Assembly (NCBI RefSeq): GCF_002278135.3
Contig: NZ_CP029425.2
Location: forward strand, 5,060,001-5,124,000
DNA: 64,000 nucleotides
Reading direction: 5' to 3'
From: Bradyrhizobium ottawaense
GTDB taxonomy: Bacteria; Pseudomonadota; Alphaproteobacteria; Rhizobiales; Xanthobacteraceae
Below the pieces are notes generated by a model. The model saw only the letters and a list, made by a program, of their open reading frames with translations, did no database searches and was not told where the DNA came from. Position numbers and translations under genes: made by a program. This document shows, piece by piece, positions 28,156-37,503 of this stretch. Every line of letters begins with the position of its first letter. Within the stretch, counting starts at the first letter, position 1.

Positions 28156-28263
28156 ATTCGCTCGGAGCTGGCGCAGCTTAGGCCCGGTCCATTGGCCCCC
28201 AAAACGACGTGACGATGCCGCGGGAAGCGGCTATTGGGAGGGCGCGCTTCGGGGCCCAAATTG

Positions 28264-28314
28264 CTTCGGCGTCCAAGTCGCTTCGGCGTCCAAGTCACTT
28301 CAGCGTCCAAGTCA
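28264..28314. repeat. 17-base tandem repeat, three copies
   Basis: Three head-to-tail copies of CTTCGGCGTCCAAGTCG with one or two base changes (28264-28280, 28281-28297, 28298-28314), ending 23 bases before the start of the DUF2865 gene. The copies are nearly identical, so the array is recent or conserved. It could be variable in copy number between strains. Confidence 0.9.
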
Positions 28315-28337
28315 CATTGGGCCATGACCTCGCTAGA

Positions 28338-29522
28338 ATGGCGGATATGCCTGAATTCCTATCCCTCTCCCGTGCTCGCTTGCTTCTTGCCTGTACCGTG
28401 CTCTTGAGCACGGCCGTGCTCGTCACCGGCGCTCTCGCGCAGGCCGGTCCGCCCGGACCGCCGCCTCAGCCCGGTCAGAACGGACTCGGGCCCAATCCGA
28501 TGTGCGTGCGTTTGGAAGGCCAGCTCGCGGCGCTGGACCGCGGCGGCGGTGGTGACCCCGCGCGCGAAGACCAGATCCGCCGTTACCAGGATTCCCAGGC
28601 CAAGCAGCAGGCCGAACTCGACCGGGTCACCATGCAGGCCAAGCGCATGGGCTGCGATTCCTCCGGCTTCTTCTCGCTGTTCAACGGCCAGTCGGCCCAA
28701 TGCGGACCGGTCAACACCCAGATCCAGCAGATGCGCGCCAATCTGGACCAGATCACCGGCAATCTCGAGCGCCTGCGCGGCGGCGGCGGCTTCAGCCCGG
28801 AGCGCGACAGTCAGCGCCGCTCGGTACTGGTTGCGCTGGCGCAGAACAATTGCGGCCCGCAATATGCCAACGCCGTGCAGTCACAAGGCGGCGGCAACTT
28901 CCTCAGCAATCTGTTCGGCGGCAACAACGCGGGCAATCCGCAAGGTGTGCCGCCGTCCGATCTCGGCCCGCCATCCGGCACCTACCGCACCGTGTGCGTG
29001 CGCACCTGCGACGGCGCCTATTTCCCGGTCTCGTTTGCAACGGTGCCGGCGCGCTTCCCCGACGACGAGAAGACCTGCAAGGCGCTCTGCCCGGCCGCGG
29101 AAGCCGTACTCTATACCCATCGCAATCCCGGCGAAGACATGAACTCCGCGGTCTCGGTCAGCGGCCAGCCCTACACGGCGCTGCCGACCGCCTTCAAATT
29201 CCGCAGCGAGTTCAACCCGTCCTGCTCCTGCAAGGCCGCAGGACAGACCTGGGCGGACGCGCTGAAATCGGCCGACGACAAGGCGGCAGCCGAGCAGCAG
29301 GGCGATATCATCGTCACCGAGGAGAGCGCCAAGAAGATGCAGCAGCAGCGGCTCAACAAGGGCACGCCTGCGAACGCCAAGAAGGGCGCAGCCCCCGCGC
29401 CGACGACGGCGAATGCACCGGCCGCGACGCCGCCGGCAGATACCGGCACGGCAGCATCGAGTTCAGAGAACAAGCCGATCCGCTCGGTCGGGCCGACCTT
29501 CCTGCCGCAGCAGCAGAAGTAA
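28338..29522 (+). CDS. DUF2865-type secreted protein
   Basis: A 394-residue exported protein. The signal peptide is at about residues 9-37 from this start (ending VTGALAQA). A coiled-coil-like region with QRR-type repeats follows (about 55-135). A Cys-containing domain has the core YRTVCVRTCDGAYFPVSF and CKALCPAAEAVLYTHRNPGE, which I recognise as the DUF2865 family. The C-terminal tail is rich in Ala, Pro and Thr. ATG at 28338 or 28347 is possible. The function of the family is unknown to me; it is common in Bradyrhizobium and relatives. Confidence 0.82.
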   Translation: MADMPEFLSLSRARLLLACTVLLSTAVLVTGALAQAGPPGPPPQPGQNGLGPNPMCVRLEGQLAALDRGGGGDPAREDQIRRYQDSQAKQQAELDRVTMQAKRMGCDSSGFFSLFNGQSAQCGPVNTQIQQMRANLDQITGNLERLRGGGGFSPERDSQRRSVLVALAQNNCGPQYANAVQSQGGGNFLSNLFGGNNAGNPQGVPPSDLGPPSGTYRTVCVRTCDGAYFPVSFATVPARFPDDEKTCKALCPAAEAVLYTHRNPGEDMNSAVSVSGQPYTALPTAFKFRSEFNPSCSCKAAGQTWADALKSADDKAAAEQQGDIIVTEESAKKMQQQRLNKGTPANAKKGAAPAPTTANAPAATPPADTGTAASSSENKPIRSVGPTFLPQQQK

Positions 29523-29541
29523 ATCACCTTTTGCCCAACTG

Positions 29542-29712
29542 TCATGCCCCGCGACCCGGCTACGCCAAGGCTTCGCCGGGGTTTGAGGTCTTGGCGCGCC
29601 GAAGCTTCAGCGTAGGCGGCAAGCGGGGCATCCAGTACTCCGTGTCGACACTTGGCTCGCACCGGCAGCGCCGCGGCGTACTGGATCATCCGCTTTCGCG
29701 GATGATGACAAC
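29542..29712. repeat. Palindromic intergenic repeat with nested insert
   Basis: Between convergent genes. It contains the arm pair ATCCAGTAC and GTACTGGAT and a perfect small hairpin CATCCGC-TTTC-GCGGATG, flanked by CATGCCCCGC and AAGCGGGGCAT. A segment of about 65 bases appears inserted between the two outer GGGGC-containing motifs. This matches a family of palindromic repeats I associate with Bradyrhizobium. Confidence 0.6.
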
Positions 29713-29736
29713 AATCAATGGGCGCAATCGCCCGTC

Positions 29737-30642
29737 TCACTCACCCTCGCGGCTCCACGGGAAGAGATTGGCCGGAAAGTCCGCTGCGTAGCGCCTTCCC
29801 TTCGTGGGCGGCGGCGGCGCGTCCGGTGGATTCGGATTCGGCTCGACCACCCGCCGATAGAGGTGCCAGGTGGCATGGCCAAGCACCGGCAGAACGACAG
29901 CGAGACCGACGAAGAGCGGTACCGAGCCGATCACGAGTAGCACCGCGACGATGAGGCCCCATCCGGCCATCGCAAGCGGGTTCGCCGCTACTGCTCGGAG
30001 CGAGGTACGGATCGCGTCGATCGCAGTCGCATGCCGGTCAAGCATCAACGGAAACGACACGACGCTGACACACAAAGCCACAACCGCAAACAGGAAGCCG
30101 ACACTGCAACCGACGATGATGAGCGACCAGCCTTCCGGTGTCGTCAGCACGCGCGTTGCGAAGTCGGGAATGCTTGCGGCCGCCGCATGACCGAAGATTG
30201 AGACATAGATTGCGTTCGCGACACCGATCCATGCCCCGAACAGGACCAGCAGGAGCACGCCGAGTTCTACCATGGCCCCGAACGACGGTGCGCGCAGCAC
30301 CTTGACCGCATCCCATGCAGCGACCTCCTCGCCGCGCTCACGACGCCGGCTGAGTTCGTAGAGACCGATCGCGGCAAACGGGCCAATCAAGGCAAAGCCG
30401 GCGGCCAGTGGAAATAGCAGCGGCAGCACCGAATAGCCGAGAACCATCCTGAACAGGACGAGACCGAGAACGGGATAAATCACGCACACGACGATCGCGT
30501 GACTCGGCATCGCCTGGAAATCTTCCCAACCCAGGCGCAGGGCCTCGGTCAGATCGGACAGGCTGATCTTGCGAATGGGATAGGAGGCCGCTTCGCCGAA
30601 TACGTGCCGCCTGATGATGTCGTGGGAGTACAGAGTGGCCAT
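29737..30642 (-). CDS. DUF2189 multi-pass membrane protein
   Basis: A 301-residue membrane protein with about six hydrophobic segments. It contains the DUF2189-type signature of a conserved soluble N-terminus (SDLTEALRLGWEDFQAMPSH) followed by paired helices, and a Pro-rich C-terminal tail. The ATG at 30642 is chosen because GGGAGGG lies 7 bases upstream; an in-frame start at 30699 has none. It stands alone between two intergenic blocks. Function of the family is not known to me. Confidence 0.82.
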   Translation of the reverse strand: MATLYSHDIIRRHVFGEAASYPIRKISLSDLTEALRLGWEDFQAMPSHAIVVCVIYPVLGLVLFRMVLGYSVLPLLFPLAAGFALIGPFAAIGLYELSRRRERGEEVAAWDAVKVLRAPSFGAMVELGVLLLVLFGAWIGVANAIYVSIFGHAAAASIPDFATRVLTTPEGWSLIIVGCSVGFLFAVVALCVSVVSFPLMLDRHATAIDAIRTSLRAVAANPLAMAGWGLIVAVLLVIGSVPLFVGLAVVLPVLGHATWHLYRRVVEPNPNPPDAPPPPTKGRRYAADFPANLFPWSREGE

Positions 30643-31174
30643 GAACGGACCCTCCCGTGCTGAAAATCGCGGTTTCGATAACACGCGCTTTCCAGCCACG
30701 CGTGTCCGCCTGATGAGCAGGAAACGCGATGGGTCGAGTACGGCAACTCAGGTTCAGCGAACGAGCCTGGCCGGACGGAACCCGTCGCGACCTGCCTCGC
30801 AAAGTTTAGCGCTTGCGGCGCAAAGCTGCACTCACGGTTGAGTGAATTGTGCACCAGCACGGATTTGTGCGTTGCATCACCCAGACCCAACATGCGCGCC
30901 AGATGCTTCGTCGGCTTGCCAGCACGGCGATCACCCCACGTCGGGCACCTACCATTGCGCTATTGACGCCGGGTTAGGCTGGTATCATTTTAGAAGCAGA
31001 CGCCCTTAGAGTTGATGGTCGCGAACATTCTCTTGATTTCGCGGCCGGTGGAATGGGCGAGGCAAGAGGCCGGCGATGGCATAAGTGCCAACCGAGAAAG
31101 GCCAGCCATCGCGACAGACATGAGCTCCGCCCTGGATTCGTATCCGTAGCCTTTGATGGCAAGGATGGATCAGG
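30643..31174. other. Intergenic region without a supported gene
   Basis: About 530 bases between the divergent DUF2189 and coxM genes. It must hold the promoter of the oxidase cluster. I see no gene, no convincing sigma-70 hexamer pair and no clear inverted repeat in it. Confidence 0.5.
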
Positions 31175-32008
31175 ATGGCTGTCGCACTGATACTGCTTCT
31201 GGTCGCGATCGGCTCGGTGCTGTTTCACCTCTACAGCCCATGGTGGTGGACGCCGATCGCCACGAACTGGGCCTATATCGACCACACCATCAACATCACG
31301 TTCTGGATCACGGGCTTTGTTTTCGTCGCCGTAATCGCCTTCATGGCCTATTGCGTCTTCCGCTTTCACCACAAAGAGGGAAGACGGGCTGATTACAATC
31401 CCGAGAACAAAAAGCTCGAATGGTGGCTGAGCGTCGGGACCGGAATCGGTGTCGCGGCCATGCTGGCGCCCGGCCTCGTGGTCTGGCATCAGTTCGTGAC
31501 CGTGCCTGCGGACGCCACCGAGGTCGAGGTCATGGGCCAGCAATGGCAATGGAGCTTCCGCCTTCCGGGCAAGGACGGGCGGCTCGGCACATCCGATGTC
31601 CGCAACATCGCTTCCGACAATCCGATGGGACTCAATCGCGACGATCCGCATGCGCGGGACGACGTCGTGATCGAGAACGGCGACCTGCACCTTCAACTGG
31701 GAAAGCCGGTCAAGGTTCTGCTCCGCTCGGTTGATGTCCTGCACGATTTCTACGTGCCCGAATTCCGGGCCAAGATGGACATGGTTCCAGGCATGGTGAC
31801 TTATTTCTGGATCACGCCGATCCGAACCGGAACGTTCGACGTTCTCTGTGCGGAGCTTTGTGGCGCGGCTCACTATCAGATGCGGGCCAAGGTCATCATC
31901 GACGAAGAGCGTGAATATCACGCTTGGCTGGAGCAACAGAAGACGTTTGCAGAATTGTCGCCGGCAAACACCGTCGTGAAGGCGGCATATCAATCCGGCG
32001 GCAAGTAG
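31175..32008 (+). CDS. coxM: Cytochrome c oxidase subunit II (CoxM-like)
   Basis: A 277-residue subunit II. Three hydrophobic segments (about 1-18, 42-62 and 84-106) precede the periplasmic CuA domain. The CuA ligands are complete: His190 (VLHDFY), Cys225, Glu227, Cys229, His233 and Met236 in CAELCGAAHYQM, so it should accept electrons from cytochrome c. Between WQWSF and the CuA strands is an insertion of about 30 residues (131-163), absent in mitochondrial-type subunit II. Gene order II-I-III-III matches coxMNOP of Bradyrhizobium japonicum, the second aa3-type oxidase of that species. Confidence 0.9.
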   Translation: MAVALILLLVAIGSVLFHLYSPWWWTPIATNWAYIDHTINITFWITGFVFVAVIAFMAYCVFRFHHKEGRRADYNPENKKLEWWLSVGTGIGVAAMLAPGLVVWHQFVTVPADATEVEVMGQQWQWSFRLPGKDGRLGTSDVRNIASDNPMGLNRDDPHARDDVVIENGDLHLQLGKPVKVLLRSVDVLHDFYVPEFRAKMDMVPGMVTYFWITPIRTGTFDVLCAELCGAAHYQMRAKVIIDEEREYHAWLEQQKTFAELSPANTVVKAAYQSGGK

Positions 32009-32087
32009 CAAGGCGCCGCCGCGAAGATGAATCGGGTGCGTGAGACCAACTCGTCGCCCCCGATGGAAACGACCGAGGAGGTTTTCT

Positions 32088-33866
32088 ATGGTCGATATTC
32101 CATATGAAGGGATCGCTGGCACGCCGCCTGCCGAAGTACCTGATGTCGAGCTCTATCATCCGAGGAGCTGGTGGACACGGTATGTCTTCTCGCAGGACGC
32201 CAAGGTGATCGCCATTCAGTACTCGCTGACGGCCTCGGCTATCGGGCTGGTGGCCCTCGTGCTGTCGTGGCTGATGCGACTGCAGCTGGGATTCCCCGGC
32301 ACGTTCTCTTTCATCGATGCCAACCAGTACCTCCAGTTCATCACCATGCACGGCATGATCATGGTGATCTACCTGCTCACCGCGTTGTTCCTCGGCGGCT
32401 TCGGCAACTACCTGATCCCGCTGATGGTTGGCGCCCGGGACATGGTCTTCCCTTATGTGAACATGCTGAGCTACTGGGTCTATCTGCTCGCAGTGCTGGT
32501 GCTGGCCTCGACATTCTTCGTGCCCGGCGGCCCCACCGGCGCCGGCTGGACGCTGTACCCGCCGCAAGCAATCCTCTCCGGAACGCCCGGGCAGGATTGG
32601 GGCATCATTCTCATGATGTCGTCGCTGATCCTATTCATCATCGGCTTCACGATGGGCGGGCTGAATTATGTGGTCACGGTGCTCCAGGCACGCACCCGCG
32701 GCATGACCTTGATGCGCCTGCCCCTGACGGTGTGGGGGATTTTCACGGCGACGGTCATGGCGCTCTTGGCATTCCCTGCGCTCTTCGTTGCCTCGGTCAT
32801 GCTGCTGCTCGACCGTCTGCTGGGCACCAGCTTCTTCATGCCCTCCCTGGTCGAGATGGGCCAGCTGTCGAAATATGGTGGCGGCAGCCCGCTGCTCTTC
32901 CAGCACCTGTTCTGGTTCTTCGGCCATCCCGAGGTCTACATCGTCGCCCTGCCCGCCTTCGGCATCGTCTCCGATCTGATCAGCACCCATGCGCGCAAGA
33001 ACATCTTCGGTTACCGCATGATGGTCTGGGCAATCGTGGCCATCGGTGCGCTCAGCTTCGTCGTATGGGCGCACCACATGTATGTGAGCGGCATGTTCCC
33101 GCAATTCGGGTACTTCTTCGCCACCACGACGCTCATCATCGCCATCCCCACCGCGATCAAGGTCTACAACTGGGTGCTGACCCTGTGGCGCGGCGACATT
33201 CATCTCCGGGTGCCGATGCTGTTCGCCCTCGGCTTCATCATCACCTTCGTGAACGGCGGGCTCACCGGCCTCTTCCTCGGCAACGTCGTCGTGGACGTGC
33301 CCCTCTCCGACACCATGTTCGTAGTCGCGCATTTCCACATGGTGATGGGCGTGGCGCCGATCATGGTCGTGCTGGGTGCGATCTATCACTGGTACCCAAA
33401 GGTCACGGGACGAATGTACAATGACGCACTCGGCAAGTTTCACTTCTGGGTCACTTTCCTCGGCGCCTACCTGATCTTCTTCCCCATGCACTATCTTGGA
33501 CTGCTCGGGGTTCCGCGCCGGTATTTCGAACTCGGAGATACGTCGTTCATCCCGTCCTCGGCCCATTCACTGAACGCCTTCATCTCCGTGGTGGCCTTGA
33601 CCGTCGGCTTCAGCCAGATGGTGTTCCTCTTCAATCTTGCCTGGAGCCTGTTCAAAGGTGAGGCCTCAGGCGGCAATCCGTGGCGGGCGACGACGCTGGA
33701 ATGGCAGACGCCGGAGACCCCTCCCGGGCATGGCAACTGGGGCAAGGAGCTGCCGGTCGTCTACCGCTGGGCCTATGACTACAGCGTACCCGGCGCCGAG
33801 GAGGACTTCATTCCGCAGAACCAGCCGCCGCGCGCGACGCACGTCGTTCAAGGAGCCGCTTCGTGA
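32088..33866 (+). CDS. coxN: Cytochrome c oxidase subunit I (CoxN-like)
   Basis: A 592-residue heme-copper oxidase subunit I. The heme and CuB ligands are visible: His88 (TMHGMI), His280 with Tyr284 and Glu282 in GHPEVY, His329-His330 in WAHHMY, and His415 and His417 in AHFHMV. The HPEVY motif places it in the A1 family with the D proton channel. The ATG at 32088 has AGGAGG 6 bases upstream. It reduces oxygen to water and pumps protons in the inner membrane. The stop overlaps the GTG of the next gene. Confidence 0.95.
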   Translation: MVDIPYEGIAGTPPAEVPDVELYHPRSWWTRYVFSQDAKVIAIQYSLTASAIGLVALVLSWLMRLQLGFPGTFSFIDANQYLQFITMHGMIMVIYLLTALFLGGFGNYLIPLMVGARDMVFPYVNMLSYWVYLLAVLVLASTFFVPGGPTGAGWTLYPPQAILSGTPGQDWGIILMMSSLILFIIGFTMGGLNYVVTVLQARTRGMTLMRLPLTVWGIFTATVMALLAFPALFVASVMLLLDRLLGTSFFMPSLVEMGQLSKYGGGSPLLFQHLFWFFGHPEVYIVALPAFGIVSDLISTHARKNIFGYRMMVWAIVAIGALSFVVWAHHMYVSGMFPQFGYFFATTTLIIAIPTAIKVYNWVLTLWRGDIHLRVPMLFALGFIITFVNGGLTGLFLGNVVVDVPLSDTMFVVAHFHMVMGVAPIMVVLGAIYHWYPKVTGRMYNDALGKFHFWVTFLGAYLIFFPMHYLGLLGVPRRYFELGDTSFIPSSAHSLNAFISVVALTVGFSQMVFLFNLAWSLFKGEASGGNPWRATTLEWQTPETPPGHGNWGKELPVVYRWAYDYSVPGAEEDFIPQNQPPRATHVVQGAAS

Positions 33867-34567
33867 GTGCCGTCATCCTGTTCGTGGCTGTGATCGCGGT
33901 CGTCGCCGGATGGTGGCTGTCGCAGCAGCGGCTGACGGCCAGGCCCTGGCTGGAGGAAGGTCCGGCCGGTGACTTCCCCGGCGGCGATGCCATGACCTGG
34001 CCGGCAGCGAAGATCGGACTTGGCGTGTTTCTCGCCGTCGCGAGCGCATTGTTCGTCCTCTTCATCAGCGCCTACTCGATGCGCATGAACGTGGTGGACT
34101 GGCGGGCGCTGCCCGTGCCGCGGCTGCTGTGGTTCAACACGGGCGTCCTGATCCTGAGCAGCGTCGCGCTGCAATGGTCCTACGTGGCCGCGCGCCGAGA
34201 CGATGCTGAAGGCGTCATGATCGGCCTGCTCGCGGGCGGCGCAGCTGCCGTGATCTTCCTCGGCGGACAGCTTCTGGCCTGGCAACAGCTCGGTGCGGCC
34301 GGATATTTCGTGGCGTCCAATCCGGCGAACTCCTTCTTCTACCTGTTGACCGCAGTGCACGGGCTGCATCTGTCGGGCGGTCTGGTGGCTTTGGGCCGAA
34401 CCTCGACCAAGATGTGGCGTGGCGCCGGGATCGCCGACATGCGCTTGAGCGTGGAACTGTGCGCCATCTACTGGCACTTCCTGCTGCTGGTCTGGCTTGT
34501 GTTGCTCGGGCTTCTCACGGGCTGGACCGACGATTTCGTCAACGTCTGTCGCCGATTGCTGAGCTAG
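33863..34567 (+). CDS. coxO: Cytochrome c oxidase subunit III-like protein (CoxO-like)
   Basis: A 234-residue membrane protein with about six or seven hydrophobic segments. It contains subunit III features: FYLLTAVHGLHLSGGL and IYWHFLLLVWLVL. The GTG start at 33863 overlaps the coxN stop (GTGA) and has AAGGAG 7 bases upstream. It is the first of two subunit III-type genes in the cluster, as in coxMNOP of B. japonicum. Confidence 0.86.
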   Translation: MSAVILFVAVIAVVAGWWLSQQRLTARPWLEEGPAGDFPGGDAMTWPAAKIGLGVFLAVASALFVLFISAYSMRMNVVDWRALPVPRLLWFNTGVLILSSVALQWSYVAARRDDAEGVMIGLLAGGAAAVIFLGGQLLAWQQLGAAGYFVASNPANSFFYLLTAVHGLHLSGGLVALGRTSTKMWRGAGIADMRLSVELCAIYWHFLLLVWLVLLGLLTGWTDDFVNVCRRLLS

Positions 34568-34581
34568 GGAGGCGTGACCAG

Positions 34582-35304
34582 ATGGCCGAGACTGTGCTGA
34601 CAAATCCGGGCCATTCGACTGCGCGGCTTGAAGGCTGGCGCGGCATCGCCGCCGACTGGGCGTCCGATCAGCGCGCCTTCAAGAACGTGTCCTGGGGCAA
34701 GGCCATGATGTGGATCTTCCTCCTCAGCGACACCTTCATCTTCAGCTGCTTCCTGCTCTCCTACATGACGGCGCGCATGTCGACGACCGTGCCGTGGCCG
34801 AATCCCAGCGAAGTCTTCGCCCTCAATATCGGCGGCAACCACATCCCCCTGATCCTGATCGCCATCATGACCTTCGTGCTGATCAGCAGCAGCGGAACAA
34901 TGGCGATGGCGGTCAATTTCGGCTACCGCCGCGATCGCGTGAGAACCGCAATCCTGATGCTGGTCACAGCGGCATTTGGCGCAACATTCGTCGGAATGCA
35001 GGCGTTCGAATGGACCAAGCTGATCATGGAGGGCGTTCGCCCCTGGGGCAATCCGTGGGGCGCGCCGCAGTTTGGTGCGAGCTTCTTCATGATCACCGGC
35101 TTCCACGGCACCCACGTGACCATCGGCGTGATCTTCCTGATCGCCATTGCGCGGAAGGTCTTGCGCGGCGACTTCGATGTCGAAAGGCGCGGCTTTTTCA
35201 CAAGCCGCAAGGGCTATTACGAGATCGTCGAGATCATGGGCCTGTACTGGCACTTCGTCGATCTCGTGTGGGTGTTCATCTTTGCATTCTTCTATCTTTG
35301 GTGA
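34582..35304 (+). CDS. coxP: Cytochrome c oxidase subunit III (CoxP-like)
   Basis: A 240-residue subunit III. The hydrophobic core has SWGKAMMWIFLLSDTFIFS, the family segment MITGFHGTHVTIGVIFL and the C-terminal GLYWHFVDLVWVFIFAFFYL. GGGAGG lies upstream of the ATG at 34582. It shares the closing motif YWHFxxLVW with CoxO, so both are subunit III homologues encoded separately. Subunit III supports proton uptake and turnover stability of the oxidase. Confidence 0.92.
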   Translation: MAETVLTNPGHSTARLEGWRGIAADWASDQRAFKNVSWGKAMMWIFLLSDTFIFSCFLLSYMTARMSTTVPWPNPSEVFALNIGGNHIPLILIAIMTFVLISSSGTMAMAVNFGYRRDRVRTAILMLVTAAFGATFVGMQAFEWTKLIMEGVRPWGNPWGAPQFGASFFMITGFHGTHVTIGVIFLIAIARKVLRGDFDVERRGFFTSRKGYYEIVEIMGLYWHFVDLVWVFIFAFFYLW

Positions 35305-35313
35305 GGTCGGCGC

Positions 35314-35706
35314 ATGACAAACGCGACAATACATATGGAAGGACAGCTCCACGCTCCGGCGCATGGCGCAGTCGCAACAGGAGCCGTTCACGCCAAGGGT
35401 CAACAGCACCCGATCAAGCTCTACCTCGTGGTCTGGGGCTGGTTGTTTGTCCTCAGCACGTGCTCCTACCTCGTCGACTATTTTGGCCTGCACGGCTACC
35501 TGAGGTGGTCGCTGATCCTGCTGTTCATGATGTTGAAGGCCGGCCTGATCGTCGCCGTCTTCATGCACATGGCCTGGGAGCGACTGGCCTTGGCCTATGC
35601 AATCCTGCTGCCGCCGATCGCGGTATTGGTATTTGTGTCGATCATGGTGCTCGAATCCGAATACACCCACTTGCTTCGGGTGCTGTTCTTCGCAACCCCG
35701 TCGTAG
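35314..35706 (+). CDS. Prokaryotic cytochrome oxidase subunit IV
   Basis: A 130-residue protein of the COX4_pro/CyoD-like family. A polar His-rich N-terminus (about 1-36) is followed by three membrane helices (about 40-56, 67-88 and 95-118), with the family motif FMMLKAGLIVAVFMHMAWE. It starts 9 bases after coxP and closes the oxidase cluster. Subunit IV stabilises the complex. It is a fifth gene beyond the published coxMNOP set as I remember it. Confidence 0.85.
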   Translation: MTNATIHMEGQLHAPAHGAVATGAVHAKGQQHPIKLYLVVWGWLFVLSTCSYLVDYFGLHGYLRWSLILLFMMLKAGLIVAVFMHMAWERLALAYAILLPPIAVLVFVSIMVLESEYTHLLRVLFFATPS

Positions 35707-35729
35707 CACCGGCAGGCCCAGTCTCTAAG

Positions 35730-37487
35730 TCAGCCCTCGAACGCGTCGATCGACGCCTTGCTGCCGCGCGAGACCAGCGTCTCGTCCCCGGCGGGCAGCC
35801 CCTCGCCCTTGTCGCGAAAGCGGTTGGTGATGGGATAGCGGCGGTCGCGGCCGAAATTCCTCGGCGTCACCTTCACGCCGGGCGCGGCCTGGCGGCGCTT
35901 GTATTCGGCGACGTTGAGCAGATGGTCGATGCGGGTGACCGTTTCGCGATCGAAACCGGCCGCGATGATCTGATCCAGCGGCTGCTCGCGCTCGACAAGA
36001 CGCTCCAGGATGGCATCGAGCACCTCATAGGGCGGCAGCGAATCCTGGTCGGTCTGGTTCTCGCGCAGCTCTGCGCTCGGCGGCCGTGTGATGATGTCGG
36101 GCGGGATCACCTCGCCCGCCGGCCCGAGCGCGCCATCGGGCTTCCAGCCGTTGCGGAGGCTTGCCAGCCGAAACACCTGCGTCTTGTAGATGTCCTTGAT
36201 CGGGTTGAAGCCGCCGTTCATGTCGCCATAGAGCGTGGCGTAGCCGACCGACATTTCGGACTTGTTGCCTGTCGTCACCACCATCAACCCGGTCTTGTTG
36301 GAGATCGCCATCAGGAGCGTGCCGCGGCTGCGGGCCTGGAGGTTTTCCTCGGTGATATCGGGCGGCAGATTCTTGAAGAGGCCCGAGAGGATGGTCTCGA
36401 ACCCGGTCACGGCCTCCGCGATCGGCAGCACCTCATAGCGGATGCCGAGATGGCCGGCGAGTTCGCCCGCATCGGCGATCGAGTGTGCTGCGGTGTGGCG
36501 ATACGGCAGCATCACGCCATGCACCTGATCGGCACCGAGCGCATCGACCGCGATCGCCGCGCAGAGAGCCGAGTCGATGCCGCCGGAAATGCCGAGCAGT
36601 ACGCCGGGAAAACCGTTCTTGGCGACATAGTCGCGCAGGCCCAGCACGCAGGCGGCGTAGTCGGCCTTGTCGCCCTCGGGTTGCTCGGCGATCGGTCCCG
36701 TGCAGCGCCAGTCGTCGCCGTTGCGGATGAAGCGCAGCGTGACGATGCTCTCCTCGAATGCCGGCAATTGCGCGCCGAGCGAAAGATCGCCGTTGAGCGC
36801 GAAGGACGCGCCGTCGAACACCAGTTCGTCCTGACCGCACACCTGGTTGAGATAGACCAGCGGCAGCGCGCTTTCGGTCACGCGCGCCACCGCGACCGAC
36901 AGGCGCACGTCGTTCTTGTCGCGGGCGTAAGGCGAGCCGTTCGGCACCAGGATGATCTCGGCGCCGGTCTCGGCCAGCGTCTCGACCACGTTCTCGTAAT
37001 CCTCGGACTCTTCCAGCCAGATGTCCTCGCAGATGGGGACGCCGATGCGCACGCCGCGCACAGTCACGGGCCCCGCCGCCGGGCCGCGCGCAAACAGCCG
37101 CTTCTCGTCGAACACGCCGTAGTTTGGCAGATTGCATTTGAAGCGAAGTGCGGCGATGCGGCCGCCGTCGAGCAGCGCGCAGGCATTGTAGAGTTTGCCG
37201 TCTTCGACCCAGGGCGTGCCGACCAGCATGGCCGGCCCGCCATCGGCGGTCTCTCGGGCAAGTGCCTCGATCGCGGCGCGGCAGGCCGCCTGGAAGGCCG
37301 GCTTCTGCACGAGGTCCTCCGGCGGATAGCCGGCGATGAACAATTCCGGAAACAGCACGAGATCGGCGCCGTCGGCGATGGCTCTCGCGCGCGCATTGCG
37401 CGCCTTGGCGGCGTTGCCCTCGATGTCGCCCAGGGTCGGATTGAGCTGGGCGAGCGTGACCGCGAATGCTTTGAGACGTTCGGTCAT
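35730..37487 (-). CDS. nadE: Glutamine-dependent NAD+ synthetase
   Basis: A 585-residue two-domain enzyme. The N-terminal nitrilase-type glutaminase domain has the catalytic triad Glu48 (FPELF), Lys117 (RFKCNLPNYGVFDE) and Cys153 (VPICEDIW). The C-terminal NAD synthetase domain has the ATP pyrophosphatase loop LLGISGGIDSAL near residue 300 and TTGNKSEMSVGYAT. It makes NAD+ from deamido-NAD+ using glutamine ammonia. It converges on the oxidase cluster. Confidence 0.96.
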   Translation of the reverse strand: MTERLKAFAVTLAQLNPTLGDIEGNAAKARNARARAIADGADLVLFPELFIAGYPPEDLVQKPAFQAACRAAIEALARETADGGPAMLVGTPWVEDGKLYNACALLDGGRIAALRFKCNLPNYGVFDEKRLFARGPAAGPVTVRGVRIGVPICEDIWLEESEDYENVVETLAETGAEIILVPNGSPYARDKNDVRLSVAVARVTESALPLVYLNQVCGQDELVFDGASFALNGDLSLGAQLPAFEESIVTLRFIRNGDDWRCTGPIAEQPEGDKADYAACVLGLRDYVAKNGFPGVLLGISGGIDSALCAAIAVDALGADQVHGVMLPYRHTAAHSIADAGELAGHLGIRYEVLPIAEAVTGFETILSGLFKNLPPDITEENLQARSRGTLLMAISNKTGLMVVTTGNKSEMSVGYATLYGDMNGGFNPIKDIYKTQVFRLASLRNGWKPDGALGPAGEVIPPDIITRPPSAELRENQTDQDSLPPYEVLDAILERLVEREQPLDQIIAAGFDRETVTRIDHLLNVAEYKRRQAAPGVKVTPRNFGRDRRYPITNRFRDKGEGLPAGDETLVSRGSKASIDAFEG

Positions 37488-37503
37488 GGCCGCCGCGCTC
37501 CGA

